A stretch of 64,000 nucleotides of DNA. It comes from UPXZ01 sp049840795. GTDB taxonomy: Bacteria > Bacteroidota > Bacteroidia > Bacteroidales > Paludibacteraceae. Below, piece after piece: positions 18,636 to 27,963 of the stretch. The stretch lies in contig JASGJK010000010.1 of assembly GCA_049840795.1 (NCBI GenBank), forward strand, positions 62,001 through 126,000. Direction: 5' to 3'. Both the position numbers and the translations under genes were made by a program. The notes beneath the pieces were generated by a model that searched no databases, had not been told where the DNA came from, and worked only from the letters and a program-made list of their open reading frames with translations. Position 1 is the first letter of the stretch, and each line of letters opens with the position of its first letter.

Positions 18636-19888
18636 CGGATGAAAATAAAAACGTAATAAGCAGTTATTATTACACCCCTTGGGGCGGTAGAGTTTTACTC
18701 AGCGGAGCAAACATTACAGATAGAGGTTATGCCTTCCACGAACACTTAACGGAGTTTGGGTTGATAAATATGAACGGGCGTGTGTATGACCCTGTACTGG
18801 CACGTTTCTTATCTCCAGACCCTTATGTGCAAGCGCCGGATTATACGCAGAATTTTAATCGGTACAGTTATTGTTTAAATAATCCATTTAAGTATGTTGA
18901 CCCTTCGGGCGAACTCGTTTGGTTTGTACCTGTTATTATTGGTGCTGTGATAGGTGCTACTTCGGGTGCTATGATTGGACACGCTAACGGTGCAAGAGGT
19001 TGGAATATGGTTGGTTATATCGCAGGCGGGGCTTTGATTGGCGGTTTGTCGGGTGGTGCAGCAGCAGGAGCGAGTGTGTTAGGTTGGAGTTCTTGGACGA
19101 TAGGTGCAATAGCAGGTGGAATTAGCGGTGCAGGTTTCAACGGTTTGGCAACAAATTGGGACGGAATGTCAATGCTAAAAGGCGCAGGTATCGGTGCTTT
19201 GTCGGGCTTTGTCGGTGGCGGACTTGGTTCTGCGATTGGTGGCGGTTGGGGTGCTTTTGCAGGCGGTGCAGCAGGTTCGGGTATCAGTACTCTGTTAAAT
19301 CAAGATTTTAAGCAAGGCATAAATTGGGAACAAGTCGGCATTTCTGCTTTGGCGGGTGGACTTCTCTCATATGGAACTTACGAATTAACTTCTTATATAG
19401 CATATAAAGAAGCGGGATTAAATATTGATGGTTATGATGTAAAATATAAACAATTTAAAACAATGCAGGCAGATTATCAACGTTCTCGATTTTGGGGTAA
19501 AGAATATGGTGGTGTTTTAACAAAGGATGGAGGTGTAGTAAGAGCGCCAGCAGCCTATAGACGCAAATATTATGTCGATTTTGATAAAGCTTGGACTGCT
19601 GATGCTGTAAACAGAGGAGCTGTGACTCATTACCACACTCATTGGGATGCAAATAATAAATTTTTAGGCTATGATATAAATGGAAATATTGTCAAAACTG
19701 CAAATGGACCTTCTAAAGATGATATGTTTTTTGTCGCAAAACAGTCTAAGTTTTGGTCTGCAGCATTTTTAATTGATAGACAATCATTCTATTATTATAA
19801 TGGATCTGGTGTTCTATCGAATAATGGCTATACTATGTTACGTTATTTCCCATTTTATTGGTTGTGGTTTAATTCTGAAAACAACTAA
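18633..19888 (+). CDS. Orphan RHS cassette 3: short core piece plus JAMM/DUF4329-like tip
   Basis: Homology starts at ATAACGGATGAAAATAAAAA (18633), fused directly to the lipoprotein stop; this core remnant is shorter than in cassettes 1 and 2 and has no start codon of its own (the longest internal start is TTG 18761). DNA from about 18660 to 19400 is nearly identical to cassette 1. The tip then diverges: MQADYQRSRFWGKEYGGVLT is shared, followed by HYHTHWDANNKFLG and GPSKDDMFFVAKQS, the HTH...SxxD order of JAMM/DUF4329 domains. The SxxD is clearer here than in cassette 1. Probably a silent tip donor. The in-frame TPDPSP insertion region is absent because the core is shorter. Confidence 0.77.
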
Positions 19889-19892
19889 ATTT

Positions 19893-20288
19893 ATGAAAAA
19901 GTATTATATCGCTTTATTTCTGATATTTTTTATTGGAAAAAACTATGTTGCTAGTCAAATAAACTCTCATAATGATTCTGTTATAAATGCTTTACAAGGT
20001 AGAACTGGTCCTGAAATAATTACCATATATCCCTTAGTCGGTGATAAAGAATTAATAAAAACAAATTATTCCGTTATTTATCCTATATTAATACTAAATG
20101 GTATTCAGATAAGAGAGATTACACTGTTAAATTGTTTTCGCAATTATTTTGATAAAACAAAAATTAAAAAAATAAAACACATTACAAAAGAGCAAGCAGC
20201 AAAAAAGGGCATTCTCAATGTGCCAAAAGATGGTGTGCTATTTGTTACTACCAAAAAAGGGTACTATTTTGATTTTTTGTGTGAGTAG
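19893..20288 (+). CDS. Candidate immunity protein of cassette 3, secreted, plug-like tail
   Basis: Starts at ATG 19893, five bases after the toxin stop. The signal peptide MKKYYIALFLIFFIGKNYVA predicts export. The C-terminal part, IKKIKHITKEQAAKKGILNV then PKDGVLFVTTKKG, resembles the end of a TonB-receptor plug and parallels the cassette 1 partner (KEALSLYGKKGKNGALVITL). Both also share an early NSHND/RSHND-like stretch. This supports the view that the two HTH-type tips have homologous, diverged partners. Function inferred from position only. Confidence 0.7.
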   Translation: MKKYYIALFLIFFIGKNYVASQINSHNDSVINALQGRTGPEIITIYPLVGDKELIKTNYSVIYPILILNGIQIREITLLNCFRNYFDKTKIKKIKHITKEQAAKKGILNVPKDGVLFVTTKKGYYFDFLCE

Positions 20289-20416
20289 GGTAATGCTCCA
20301 AATCGGGAGTTATCTAAGTAACAGATTGATATTCAATGATAGTTCTGAAAAATAAAGTAAAAGGCAGGGATATTTCCTTGTCTTTTACTATTTTTATGGA
20401 GTAAGAATTAAAATAA

Positions 20417-20941
20417 ATGGCACACAAAGAAAATTTTGGCAGTTTATGCTCCAGATTGGGAGTTGAGTTTTGTTGTCCGCATTGTAAATCGGTAAATATT
20501 ATAAAGAGTGGTAAAAACTGTAAAGGTAAACAGCGTTACAGTTGCAAACATTGCTCTAAACGTTTTATAACCGACTATAGTTATAAGGCATACAAGCCTG
20601 ATATAAACGCCCAAATAATACAGTTTACCAAAGAAGGATTAGGTATCAGAAGTACGGCACGGGTATTAGCAATATCTGTTACTACACTGCTTAAACGCAT
20701 TATACGAATAGCATCAGAGATTGAGCAGCCGGTTATAACGCAAAACAGAGAGTATGAGGTGGATGAAATGCGTATTTTTGTAGGAAGTAAAAGCCGACGG
20801 TGCTGGATAGTTTACGCTTTGGACAGAAGTAATAAAAGAGTTGTGTCATTTAACGCCGGAAGGCGTACTAATCGCACGTTAAATGTTGTATTAAAAATTT
20901 GCTGTTTGCAAAAACTAAAACCATTTACACCGATAAATTGA
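20417..20941 (+). pseudogene. IS1-family transposase, N-terminal part (frameshifted)
   Basis: Zinc-finger InsA-like start: CCPHCKSVNIIKSGKNCKGK followed by YSCKHCSKRF, then a helix-turn-helix (GLGIRSTARVLAISVTTLLKR) and the first catalytic region YEVDEMRIFVGSKSRRCWIV. The correct frame is lost near 20905-20920; the last residues (CCLQKLKPFTPIN) are out of frame. Confidence 0.85.
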
Positions 20942-21123
20942 AAAACTACCGCTATTTAATCCACAAAAAGATACACCGCACTGTTTTTCGCTGTACTAAT
21001 CATATTGAACGTCATAATCTTACGCTTCGCACTCATTTGAAAAGATTAAACAGAAGAACCATTTGTTACAGCCGTAGTTTAGTAATACTATTTGCTGTTT
21101 TACGTATTTATTTTTGGGGATAA
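20899..21123 (+). pseudogene. IS1-family transposase, C-terminal part
   Basis: Continues the preceding fragment after a one-base shift: KTIYTDKLKNYRYLI (second Asp) and NHIERHNLTLRTHLKRLNRR with TICYSRS, the hallmark C-terminus of IS1 transposases carrying the catalytic Glu. It stops three bases before the convergent tatC end. Confidence 0.85.
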
Positions 21124-21125
21124 GT

Positions 21126-21359
21126 TCATTCGTCTTTTTTATACTCATTCTTTTTACATACCCAAATACTCGCTTCATAGAGCATATAAAGCGGTATGGT
21201 AACTATCATTAAAGTAAAAGGGGTTATTACTGCCGCCACAACAAGTATAATCACAAAAGCGTATTTACGCCCTTTAGCCAACATAGTACGGGATATAATT
21301 CCTATCTTGGAAAGAAAATAAGAAAGAATAGGCATTTCAAAAGTCAATCCCAGAGACAA
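21126..21359 (-). pseudogene. tatC: TatC, C-terminal part
   Basis: Carries the last third of TatC: LGLTFEMPILSYFLSKIGII, KGRKYAFVIILVVAAVITPF and the final helix, ending NEYKKDE. The FEMP motif is the conserved TatC FExP signature. The segment joins the N-terminal fragment after a one-base shift near 21396-21402 (reading ...VQSYFNALVILVLSLGLTFE). The IS1 relic lies directly beyond the stop. Confidence 0.87.
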
Positions 21360-21378
21360 TACTAAAATGACCAGTGCA

Positions 21379-21927
21379 TTAAAATAAGATTGTACGGATT
21401 TGGTTGGGTATTAACTCGGATACTTGATAAGTCCCTAAAAATCGAACAGTAAGGGGAAAAATGACAAAATAACTCACTAAGGCTCCCAGATAAAATAGAA
21501 AGGAAGAAAAGAAGAAAATTTTTCCTACATTTTTTGATTCGTTATCGTATAATGCCGGTTTTACGAACTTCCACAATTCAAATAAAATATAAGGGAAAGC
21601 CACCATCGTTGCAACCATAACAGAAACACTTATCTGCATCATAAACTGTCCTGAGAGCTCATAGTTGATTAACTGAACATTAAAATCAGGTACCAGCGCC
21701 GGCGACAAGCCAATAAAAGATAACAGTGATTTTAATGCACGGTAAGTGATAAAGTCGGAATCAAGCGGTGAAAGAATTAATTGAGAAAAAATAAAATCAT
21801 TTTCAATAAATACAACTATAAAAATAACAAGTACGGCAATCAAGATACGGAAAATAGTCCATCTTAATGCTTCCAGATGTTCCCAAAAAGAATATATCTG
21901 TTCTTCTGACGAGTTCTTCTGTTTCAT
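21379..21927 (-). pseudogene. tatC: TatC, N-terminal part (frameshifted)
   Basis: TatC is the multi-spanning receptor of the twin-arginine translocase. The fragment begins MKQKNSSEEQIYSFWEHLEA with LRWTIFRILIAV, matching the conserved cytoplasmic N-terminus HLxELRxR as EHLEALRWTIF, and contains four to five transmembrane segments including MMQISVSVMVATMVAFPYIL and FFFSSFLFYLGALVSYFVIF. The frame breaks after SELIPNQIR. With the next fragment the product is about 260 residues, normal for TatC. tatA lies upstream on the same strand, so this is a tatA-tatC operon, with about 90 bases of repeat sequence between the two. Confidence 0.88.
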
Positions 21928-22019
21928 ATTAATAACAGCCCCCTAACCACATAGAGCTTGACTGCGGTAGGCAGGGGGGAATGAATATTAAGCATTTATT
22001 TAAGTTTCTGAAAACACAA

Positions 22020-22196
22020 TTATTTTTTTGTTTCAGTAGGGTCTGACTTGATGTCATCGTCAATATCTTTCAGTCCTTTTTTGAAACTGCTTACTCCTTT
22101 ACCTAATCCTTTCATCAGTTCAGGAATTTTTTTACCTCCAAAAATTAACAAAACGACTAATGCAATGATGATTACTTCGGGTGCTCCAATGTTCAT
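22020..22196 (-). CDS. tatA: Sec-independent translocase protein TatA
   Basis: A 58-residue protein read from ATG at 22194-22196 to TAA at 22020-22022. It has the TatA layout: a short periplasmic N-terminus, one membrane helix (APEVIIIALVVLLIFGGKKI), the FGxxKIPEL hinge, and an amphipathic helix (MKGLGKGVSSFKKGLKDIDD) with an acidic C-terminal tail (DDDIKSDPTETKK). TatA oligomers form the transport site on TatC. The gene is intact, in contrast to tatC downstream, and a Tat substrate is encoded at 3.3 kb in this window. Confidence 0.92.
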   Translation of the reverse strand: MNIGAPEVIIIALVVLLIFGGKKIPELMKGLGKGVSSFKKGLKDIDDDIKSDPTETKK

Positions 22197-22302
22197 AATG
22201 ATAAATTTAGATTGTTGTTGAATGCGTAAAGATACAAAAAAAAGGAGAAAAAATTAAAAGAATTATAAGACTTTTTTAGCCTTACCTTGAATCTCTATCC
22301 TC

Positions 22303-22322
22303 ATCCCGATAGCTATCGGGAT
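22303..22322. repeat. Perfect 20-bp palindrome
   Basis: ATCCCGATAGCTATCGGGAT is self-complementary over all 20 bases. It lies between the divergent tatA and CotH genes with no T-run, so it reads as an interspersed palindromic repeat rather than a terminator. Confidence 0.75.
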
Positions 22323-22544
22323 AAATCACAGCAATCAATGCACAAAGTTTTTAAAATCAAAGAATAAATCTGAAAGAACAGATGGAAAATTGAATATTCA
22401 AACACCTTATAGAATATTTTATGCATCTTTGAATCAATTTGTCGCATTTGGAACTTGAATCTGAGCGTTACAAAAATAAAAAAAATAAAATTGGGAATAT
22501 CAAGTAATTTTGACTTACTTTGTCTATTAGTTTAATTATTTGAT

Positions 22545-24025
22545 ATGAAGAAGTATTGTGTTTTATTCTCATATTTTCCTGTAAGGAAGAAATTTCAAAT
22601 ACAGGAACTGAAAATCCGCCCATTACAAAAGATACCACTGCCACAATTTCAGGATTAGAGTATGTTTTTGATATTGAAAAAGTTCCTACTCTATATGTTG
22701 ACATAAGCACCGCCGAGTGGAATACATTTTTGAATAACTTTGATAAAAATTCGTACAATGAAGAATATATTCACGCGGATTTGGTGTTCAGAAAAGAACA
22801 AAAGAGCGATACGCTGAAAAATATAGGTTTCCGTTTGCGTGGAAACACCAGCAGATGCCGCCCCGAAGGTTCCACAGGGGAAACGCATAACTCCGTAAAT
22901 CCGGATTGGCATCACGCCCATTTTTCACTGAAACTGAACAAGTATGTAAAGGGACAAAAACTTCACGGAGTGGAAAAAATCAATCTGAAATGGTTCAAAG
23001 ACGACCCCAATTACGTCAGGGAAGTGTATTGTTACGATCTTTTTGAGCGTTTCGGAGTGTGGACAAGCCCGCAATCGAGCTACTGCCGGCTCTATTTAAG
23101 GATCAAAGAAGATAATAAATGGATTTATTACGGGGTGCATCAGCTGTTGGAATCGGTAGATGAAGAGTATTTGAAAAATAGAATATCCGGTTTCAAAGAT
23201 GCTGACGGAAACCTGTGGAAAGCGAATTGGGGAGCCGATTTTGAGAATGCCGACATGTCGAGGATGGGAGTGGAAACGGTAACCTTGACAAGCACCTACC
23301 GCCCGGTGTACGATTTGAAATCGGATGAAGAAAACCTGACTTCTGCAAAAAATCAATTGGCTGCTTTTATCACAAACTTTAACTCCAAACAAGGCGATGA
23401 GTTTAAAACCTGGCTTAACAATGCGATGGATGTGCCGCTATTTCTGAAAACGTATGCCGTGAGTGTGATGTGTGGTATGTGGGACGATTATTGGAACAAT
23501 TCTAACAATTTTTATTTTTACTTTAACGCTGCCGGAAAATTTTATTTTATTCCGTATGATTATGACAACACCTTAGGCACATCGTTACTGATGGACGATT
23601 CCGGCAAACAGGATTTGCTTAACTGGGGAAAATCAACCAATCCATTGGTAAAAAAAATCATCGGCATTGCCGAATACAAAGCGTTGTACGTAGGATACGT
23701 GAATGAACTTTGCCGTGCGGACAAAGATCTTTTTTATTCGGATAAAAGCATCACGCGAATCACGAAATGGCAAAATATGATACGCGATTTTGTGAGCAAT
23801 GATACGGGCGAAGATATGAGTATCTATGATTCTCCGGCTTTTGGGGAAACTGCCCGCATTACAGGTTGGTTTCCGGCACCAATAATTACTTTACCGTACG
23901 CGCGCAGCATTTGCCGTAAAAATATTAGAGATTATATCATTTTATTTATCAGTATGCTGCTATTTTTTATCATTTTAACTTCATCCCTGCTTACGTTCGT
24001 AACAGTATATAGACTTTTTTCATAA
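22545..24025 (+). pseudogene. CotH-kinase-family lipoprotein, broken at its 5' end
   Basis: An ATG at 22545 (MKKY...) is one frame off from the main frame, which is open from 22556 as CFILIFSCKEEISNTGTENP, a lipoprotein signal ending in lipobox IFSC; one base near 22550-22558 would join them. The body has CotH-kinase features: VPTLYVDISTAEWNTFL at the start, NIGFRLRGNTSR, LNLKWFKDDPNYVRE-like region, GVHQLLESVDEEYLKNR, and the catalytic-loop motif YFIPYDYDNTLG. CotH proteins are atypical protein kinases. The 3' end (YIILFISMLLFFIILTSSLL) is unusually hydrophobic for the family and may result from a further shift. Likely surface or periplasmic lipoprotein of unknown target. Confidence 0.75.
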
Positions 24026-24111
24026 TTAAAGCATTTTAGTTTGATGTAGCTACAAGTGGCTGTTGCCAACTATAATAATTTAAAATCCCGCTCAACGGCG
24101 TATTGGTAAGG

Positions 24112-24489
24112 CTATTTTAATCTGTATATTAGTCCTATGGCATATTCATCCCTAATGCCGAATATGCTTTCGGTATGTAATAGATAGGCTGTGCACCGTT
24201 TGTAAGAGTAATGTAAATTCAGAGACATTGTAAGGAACGAAGGATCATCACCAACTATATAGGTTATTCCGGAGGAGCCATCTAAACCAAAGCTATTGTT
24301 CTTGTAACTAAATTCGTATCCGGAGATAAGGCTAAAGTTATAAGCAAACCGATTGGATGTAACCCCCGAAATCAGATGTTGTTTACCTGCATTTTCGCGA
24401 AATCTTCTGAAATCACCATCTTCATAATAAAATGACCCTTTAATACCGATAACTCTGAAATCGACATTTTTTAGTGGAAATCTAAACAA
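24112..24489 (-). pseudogene. Outer-surface lipoprotein of unknown function, C-terminal part
   Basis: Beta-strand-rich 125 residues (VDFRVIGIKGSFYYEDGDFR, FSLISGYEFSYKNNSFG, SLNLHYSYKRCTAYLLH) ending in YAIGLIYRLK, a typical outer-membrane terminal strand. It continues the upstream fragment after a one-base shift near 24475-24485 (GGGISSEFCLDF joined to PLKNVDFRVIG). Confidence 0.6.
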
Positions 24490-24863
24490 AATTCGCTTGA
24501 AATGCCCCCTCCATAATACATCTTATTCCCTTTTAAGTTATCTATTTTTGCTACTTTGTAATTTCCTAAATACCCAAAGGCACCATAAGAAAAATTGTAA
24601 TATTTTAAAATATGAGTCTGCGAGCAACTCAATTGACCAAAGTAATTCACTTCATTTGCATGGCTATATGCGCTATCAACGCTATGTGTGTATTTTCCTC
24701 CAATGTAAGTTGTAACTAAAGCGCTGTCCTTATAAACAGGTTTAACAAATACAATTGGATCAATACCGTTGTTTCCCAACGCATAATAAGGGGTACAACT
24801 TTGCATCAGAGATAGAACGTAGCACACAAATCCTATCCCGGCAATTAGCTTAGTCGGTTTCAT
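24471..24863 (-). pseudogene. Outer-surface lipoprotein of unknown function, N-terminal part
   Basis: Begins MKPTKLIAGIGFVCYVLSLM with lipobox SLMQSC and continues CTPYYALGNNGIDPIVFVKP. A beta-rich region follows (VNYFGQLSCSQTHILKYYNF, YGGGISSEF). Reunited with the following fragment it is about 245 residues. The pattern suggests a small beta-barrel or surface lipoprotein; no family recognised. Confidence 0.6.
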
Positions 24864-25107
24864 ATTTTAATGTTATGTATTTTTTAAGCTTGTTTATTTC
24901 AATCATTTAAAATGCTCGTGCTTGACTCCATTGACCCTAACGAGTTTCTTCATCCGTTGCGAATCAGGCTGTAATACCGGTAACTAAGGATAAACGCTGA
25001 AAATATATCCATAAAATGATATAAAAACAGCTATGTAGATTTAGTTTAATGATTATCCGGTATTTCGCCTAAAATGATTATCTTTGTAAGAACTAATCAT
25101 AAAAGAC

Positions 25108-25386
25108 ATGAATTTACTAAATTTTGTTGCACAATATCCAGACGAAACAAGTTGTAGAGTAAAATTTAAAGATTATCGCGACCAACAAGGCGTTGTTTGT
25201 CCTCATTGTGGCGGAACAAATCATTATTGGAAGAAAGATAAAGAATGCTATGAATGTAAAAAATGCGGTAAACGTCAAAGTTTACGTGCCAATACAGTAA
25301 TGCATGGTTCACAATTGCCATTTCGTTATTGGTTTATAGCCATTCACTTGCTGACAAGCACAAAGAAAAGCTTTTTCAGCGGCTGA
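25108..25386 (+). pseudogene. IS1595-type transposase, zinc-ribbon half
   Basis: The 92-residue fragment holds two CxxC pairs (VVCPHCGGTNHYWKKDKECY, ECKKCGKRQS) and the RANTVMHGSQLPFRYWFIAI region. The frame is lost in GCTTTTTCAGCGG (25370-25384); the correct continuation is KKAFSAAELQRQLGHKRYEP. Confidence 0.87.
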
Positions 25387-25399
25387 ACTCCAACGACAG

Positions 25400-26035
25400 T
25401 TGGGTCATAAACGCTATGAACCAATCTGGACTTTGCTTCATAAGCTACGTGAGATTATGGGCAAGCGGGATGAAATATATTCATTATCAGGTGTCATTGA
25501 ATTAGATGAAGGTTTCTTTTCAACAGAAACTCCTGACGATGAAAAGAAAAAGCCATTGAAAAGAGGTCGTGGAAGTCAGAAAAAAAGCAAAGTCCTTGTA
25601 ATGGCAGAAAGTCAACCCGTTGAAGGACAAACGACCAAAACAGGTAAGCCAAGACAAGTGGGACATATCAAAATGATTGTTATAAATGACTTAAAATCAG
25701 CTACAATAACCTCATTGGTTGAAAACAATGTAACTAAAGAATCAACCATTGATTCTGACGATTCAACTTCTTACGTCAAAATAAAAGATATTGTCAAAGA
25801 GCACCGACCACAAGTAATACCAAAAGAAGAAATTGGAAAGGTATTACCTTGGGTTCATATAGCAATCAGTAACGCTAAACGAATGTTACTGGATATTTAT
25901 CACGATATTAAACCTGAATATCTTCAAAATTATCTGAACGAATTCTGTTACAAATTCAATAGAAGATACTTTGGTGAAAATTTATTTGACAGGCTTATGA
26001 TAGCATCGGTTACATACAAAAATCAATTTAGGTAA
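25400..26035 (+). pseudogene. IS1595-type transposase, catalytic half
   Basis: Contains VIELDEGFFSTETPDDEKKK (first Asp), ESTIDSDDSTSYVKIKDIVK (second Asp) and WVHIAISNAKRMLLDIYHDI, then the closing NEFCYKFNRRYFGENLFDRL. The N in ISNAKR fits the DDN/DDE variation of this family. Distinct from the 17 kb element in sequence and ends. Confidence 0.87.
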
Positions 26036-26236
26036 CACAGCGGATAATCATATTTAGTTTTTAACAATTATAGCGTTAATTGTTTTTTACTACTTATGTA
26101 AATATGATGAATAAGATAGTCATTCTGCAACAAAGATACCTAAATTTTAATAGGAATGAGATTTCTTAATTTTCTATACGTGAAGTGGATTTGTCATAAA
26201 TATGTGCGAGCGGAACGAAAAATTTGTTGAAATAGT

Positions 26237-26244
26237 TATCTTTG
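26237..26244 (+). promoter_or_regulatory. Possible -7 box of gldG
   Basis: TATCTTTG matches TAnnTTTG and lies 23 bases before the gldG ATG (26268). If used, gldG is transcribed alone here, consistent with the absence of gldF upstream. No clear -33 box. Confidence 0.4.
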
Positions 26245-26267
26245 TAGTCTTAAAATTTTTTATCAGG

Positions 26268-26459
26268 ATGCTTCGGTTTATTAAAACAAATATACTTTCG
26301 CTTTCAATCATTCTCGGATTGATTGTTTTGTCATCGTTCTATTTTTTCAGAATTGATTTAACGTCAGACAAACGTTACAGTATCAGCAAACAAACCAAGC
26401 AATTGATGAAGTCGGTGGATCAACCGATGGAGGTAACGGTTTACTTACCGGCGACCTGA
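26268..26459 (+). pseudogene. gldG: GldG, N-terminal fragment
   Basis: Start at ATG 26268: MLRFIKTNILSLSIILGLIV with one membrane helix, then YFFRIDLTSDKRYSISKQTK, the conserved opening of GldG/ABC-2-associated auxiliary proteins. The frame is lost near 26445-26455 (YLPAT*; the correct reading is YLTGDLNPGFLRLKK). The open frame extends upstream to 26202 but the ATG at 26268 gives the known N-terminus. Confidence 0.85.
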
Positions 26460-26476
26460 ATCCCGGCTTTTTACGA

Positions 26477-26944
26477 TTGAAAAAAGCGACGATTGAGATG
26501 CTGGACGAGCTGAATATTTACAGCAGAAAGTCGATTAAAATTAGTTATGAGAACCCTTCGGATGCCGATACGAATGAAAAACGTGAAGAGAACTATCAGC
26601 GGATGGAATCTCGCGGATTGACTGCCACATCGGTATATGAAAAGGATAAAGAGGGTAAATCCATACAGAAGATTATTTATCCGTGGCTCGAAATTTCGTA
26701 CAACGGAAAAACCATTCCGGTATCGTTATTGAAAAATTTGAGAGGTTTATCCGGGGACGAAAATCTGAATATCTCCATCGAAAACTTAGAGTTTCAATTG
26801 ACCGATGCGGTGAGGCAGTTGAGCGCCAACCATATTTCCAAAATCGCGTTTCTCGAAGGGCACGGTGAACTTGCCGAAACTGAAACGTATGACATCAGCA
26901 AGTCGTTAAGTAAATATTTTCAGAATGAGACCGAGGGATTATAG
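26477..26944 (+). pseudogene. gldG: GldG, middle fragment
   Basis: Carries ATIEMLDELNIYSRKSIKIS, the YNGKTIPVSLLKNLRGLSGD region and FLEGHGELAETETYDISKSL (the EGHGE motif conserved in GldG). A second shift near 26935 ends it; about 170 more in-frame bases (IGTDAAILNDYKALIIAKPM ... MRGGRVLWLIDGV) run to a third shift near 27105. GldG with GldA and GldF forms an ABC transporter linked to gliding and T9SS-related functions in Bacteroidota. Confidence 0.85.
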
Positions 26945-27146
26945 GTACGGATGCTGCTATACTGAACGATTATAAAGCGTTGATTATAGCCAAGCCAATG
27001 TCTTCTTTTAGTGAAAAAGATAAATTTGTAATAGATCAATATCTGATGCGTGGCGGTCGTGTTTTGTGGTTGATAGACGGTGTTAGAGTCTCGCAAGAAA
27101 GTTTTCCGCCACGGGACAGTCGCCGGCGTTAGCGCTGGATATCAAC

Positions 27147-27950
27147 TTGAGCGACCTGCTTTTTCGTTACGGAGTGCGTATCAATCCCGTAGTACTGCAA
27201 GACGTACAGAGTACGCTGATCCCGATGAACGTGGCGCCCAAAGGAGAAAAAGCCCACTTTGAATTGATGCCGTGGGTGTTTTCGCCACTCTTGCTCACAT
27301 CCAACGAGCACGTTATAACCCGTAACATTGCTCCGGTAAAGGCGCCTTTTGCTTCGGTGGTAGAGATGGTCGGTGATATTAAAGAACTGAAAAGAAACTA
27401 TCTGATGGCTACCTCAAACAATACGCACGTATTACAAACTCCAACAGATATTTTGCTGGCAGAAATGCCAAATCTGAAAGATACCGAATACTTTAATATG
27501 TCTTATGTACCCGTTGGGGTTGTGTTGGAAGGTCGTTTCCCATCAGCTTTTGCAAACAGAATGCCACCGCCCGAAGTCGTAAATCCGCCGATGATTGAAA
27601 AAGTGAGTGTTCCTACCCGTCAAATTGTAGTTGCCTGCGGTGACGTGATAAAAAACGAGATTGAGAAACAAGGCGACAGTATTAACGCCCTCCCGTTGGG
27701 GTACGACAAGTTTACAAATCAGCAGTTTGGTAACAAGGAGTTTGTAACAAACGCCGTACTGTATTTGACCGATCAGGATGGCTGGATGAATTTGCGAAAT
27801 CGTACTATTGAACTGAGAATGCTCAACAAAAAAGCAGCAACGGACGAACGGATGAAATGGCAAATAATCAATGTAGCAGTACCCGTTGTACTGTTGCTCG
27901 GCATAGGATTTTTGTATCAGTTTCTGAGGCGAAGAAAGTACGCAAAATAA
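27147..27950 (+). pseudogene. gldG: GldG, C-terminal fragment
   Basis: Contains SDLLFRYGVRINPVVLQDVQ, the IVVACGDVIKNEIEKQGDSI region and the C-terminal membrane helix IINVAVPVVLLLGIGFLYQF with a basic tail RRRKYAK. In total gldG has three frame breaks over 1.7 kb, the most damaged housekeeping-type gene in the window after the RHS gene. It converges on prfC with 13 bases between stops. Confidence 0.87.
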
Positions 27951-27963
27951 CTTTTTCTCGTTT

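Larger units (their letters stand above)
20289..21124 (+). mobile_element. IS1-family relic lacking its right end
   Basis: The left end GGTAATGCTCCAAATCGGGA (20289) resembles the GGTnnTGnCTCCAAC terminal signature of IS1. The transposase lies inside. No inverted copy of the left end is visible before the tatC 3' end at 21126, so the right terminus seems to have been deleted. About 0.84 kb remains. Confidence 0.65.
25042..26059 (+). mobile_element. Second IS1595-type element (different from 17.2 kb)
   Basis: Ends carry imperfect inverted repeats: TTAGTTTAATGATTATCCGG (25041-25060) and the inverse of CGGATAATCATATTTAG (26041-26057). One broken transposase lies inside. TATCTTTG at 25079 could be its -7 box. 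It sits directly upstream of gldG. Confidence 0.75.
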
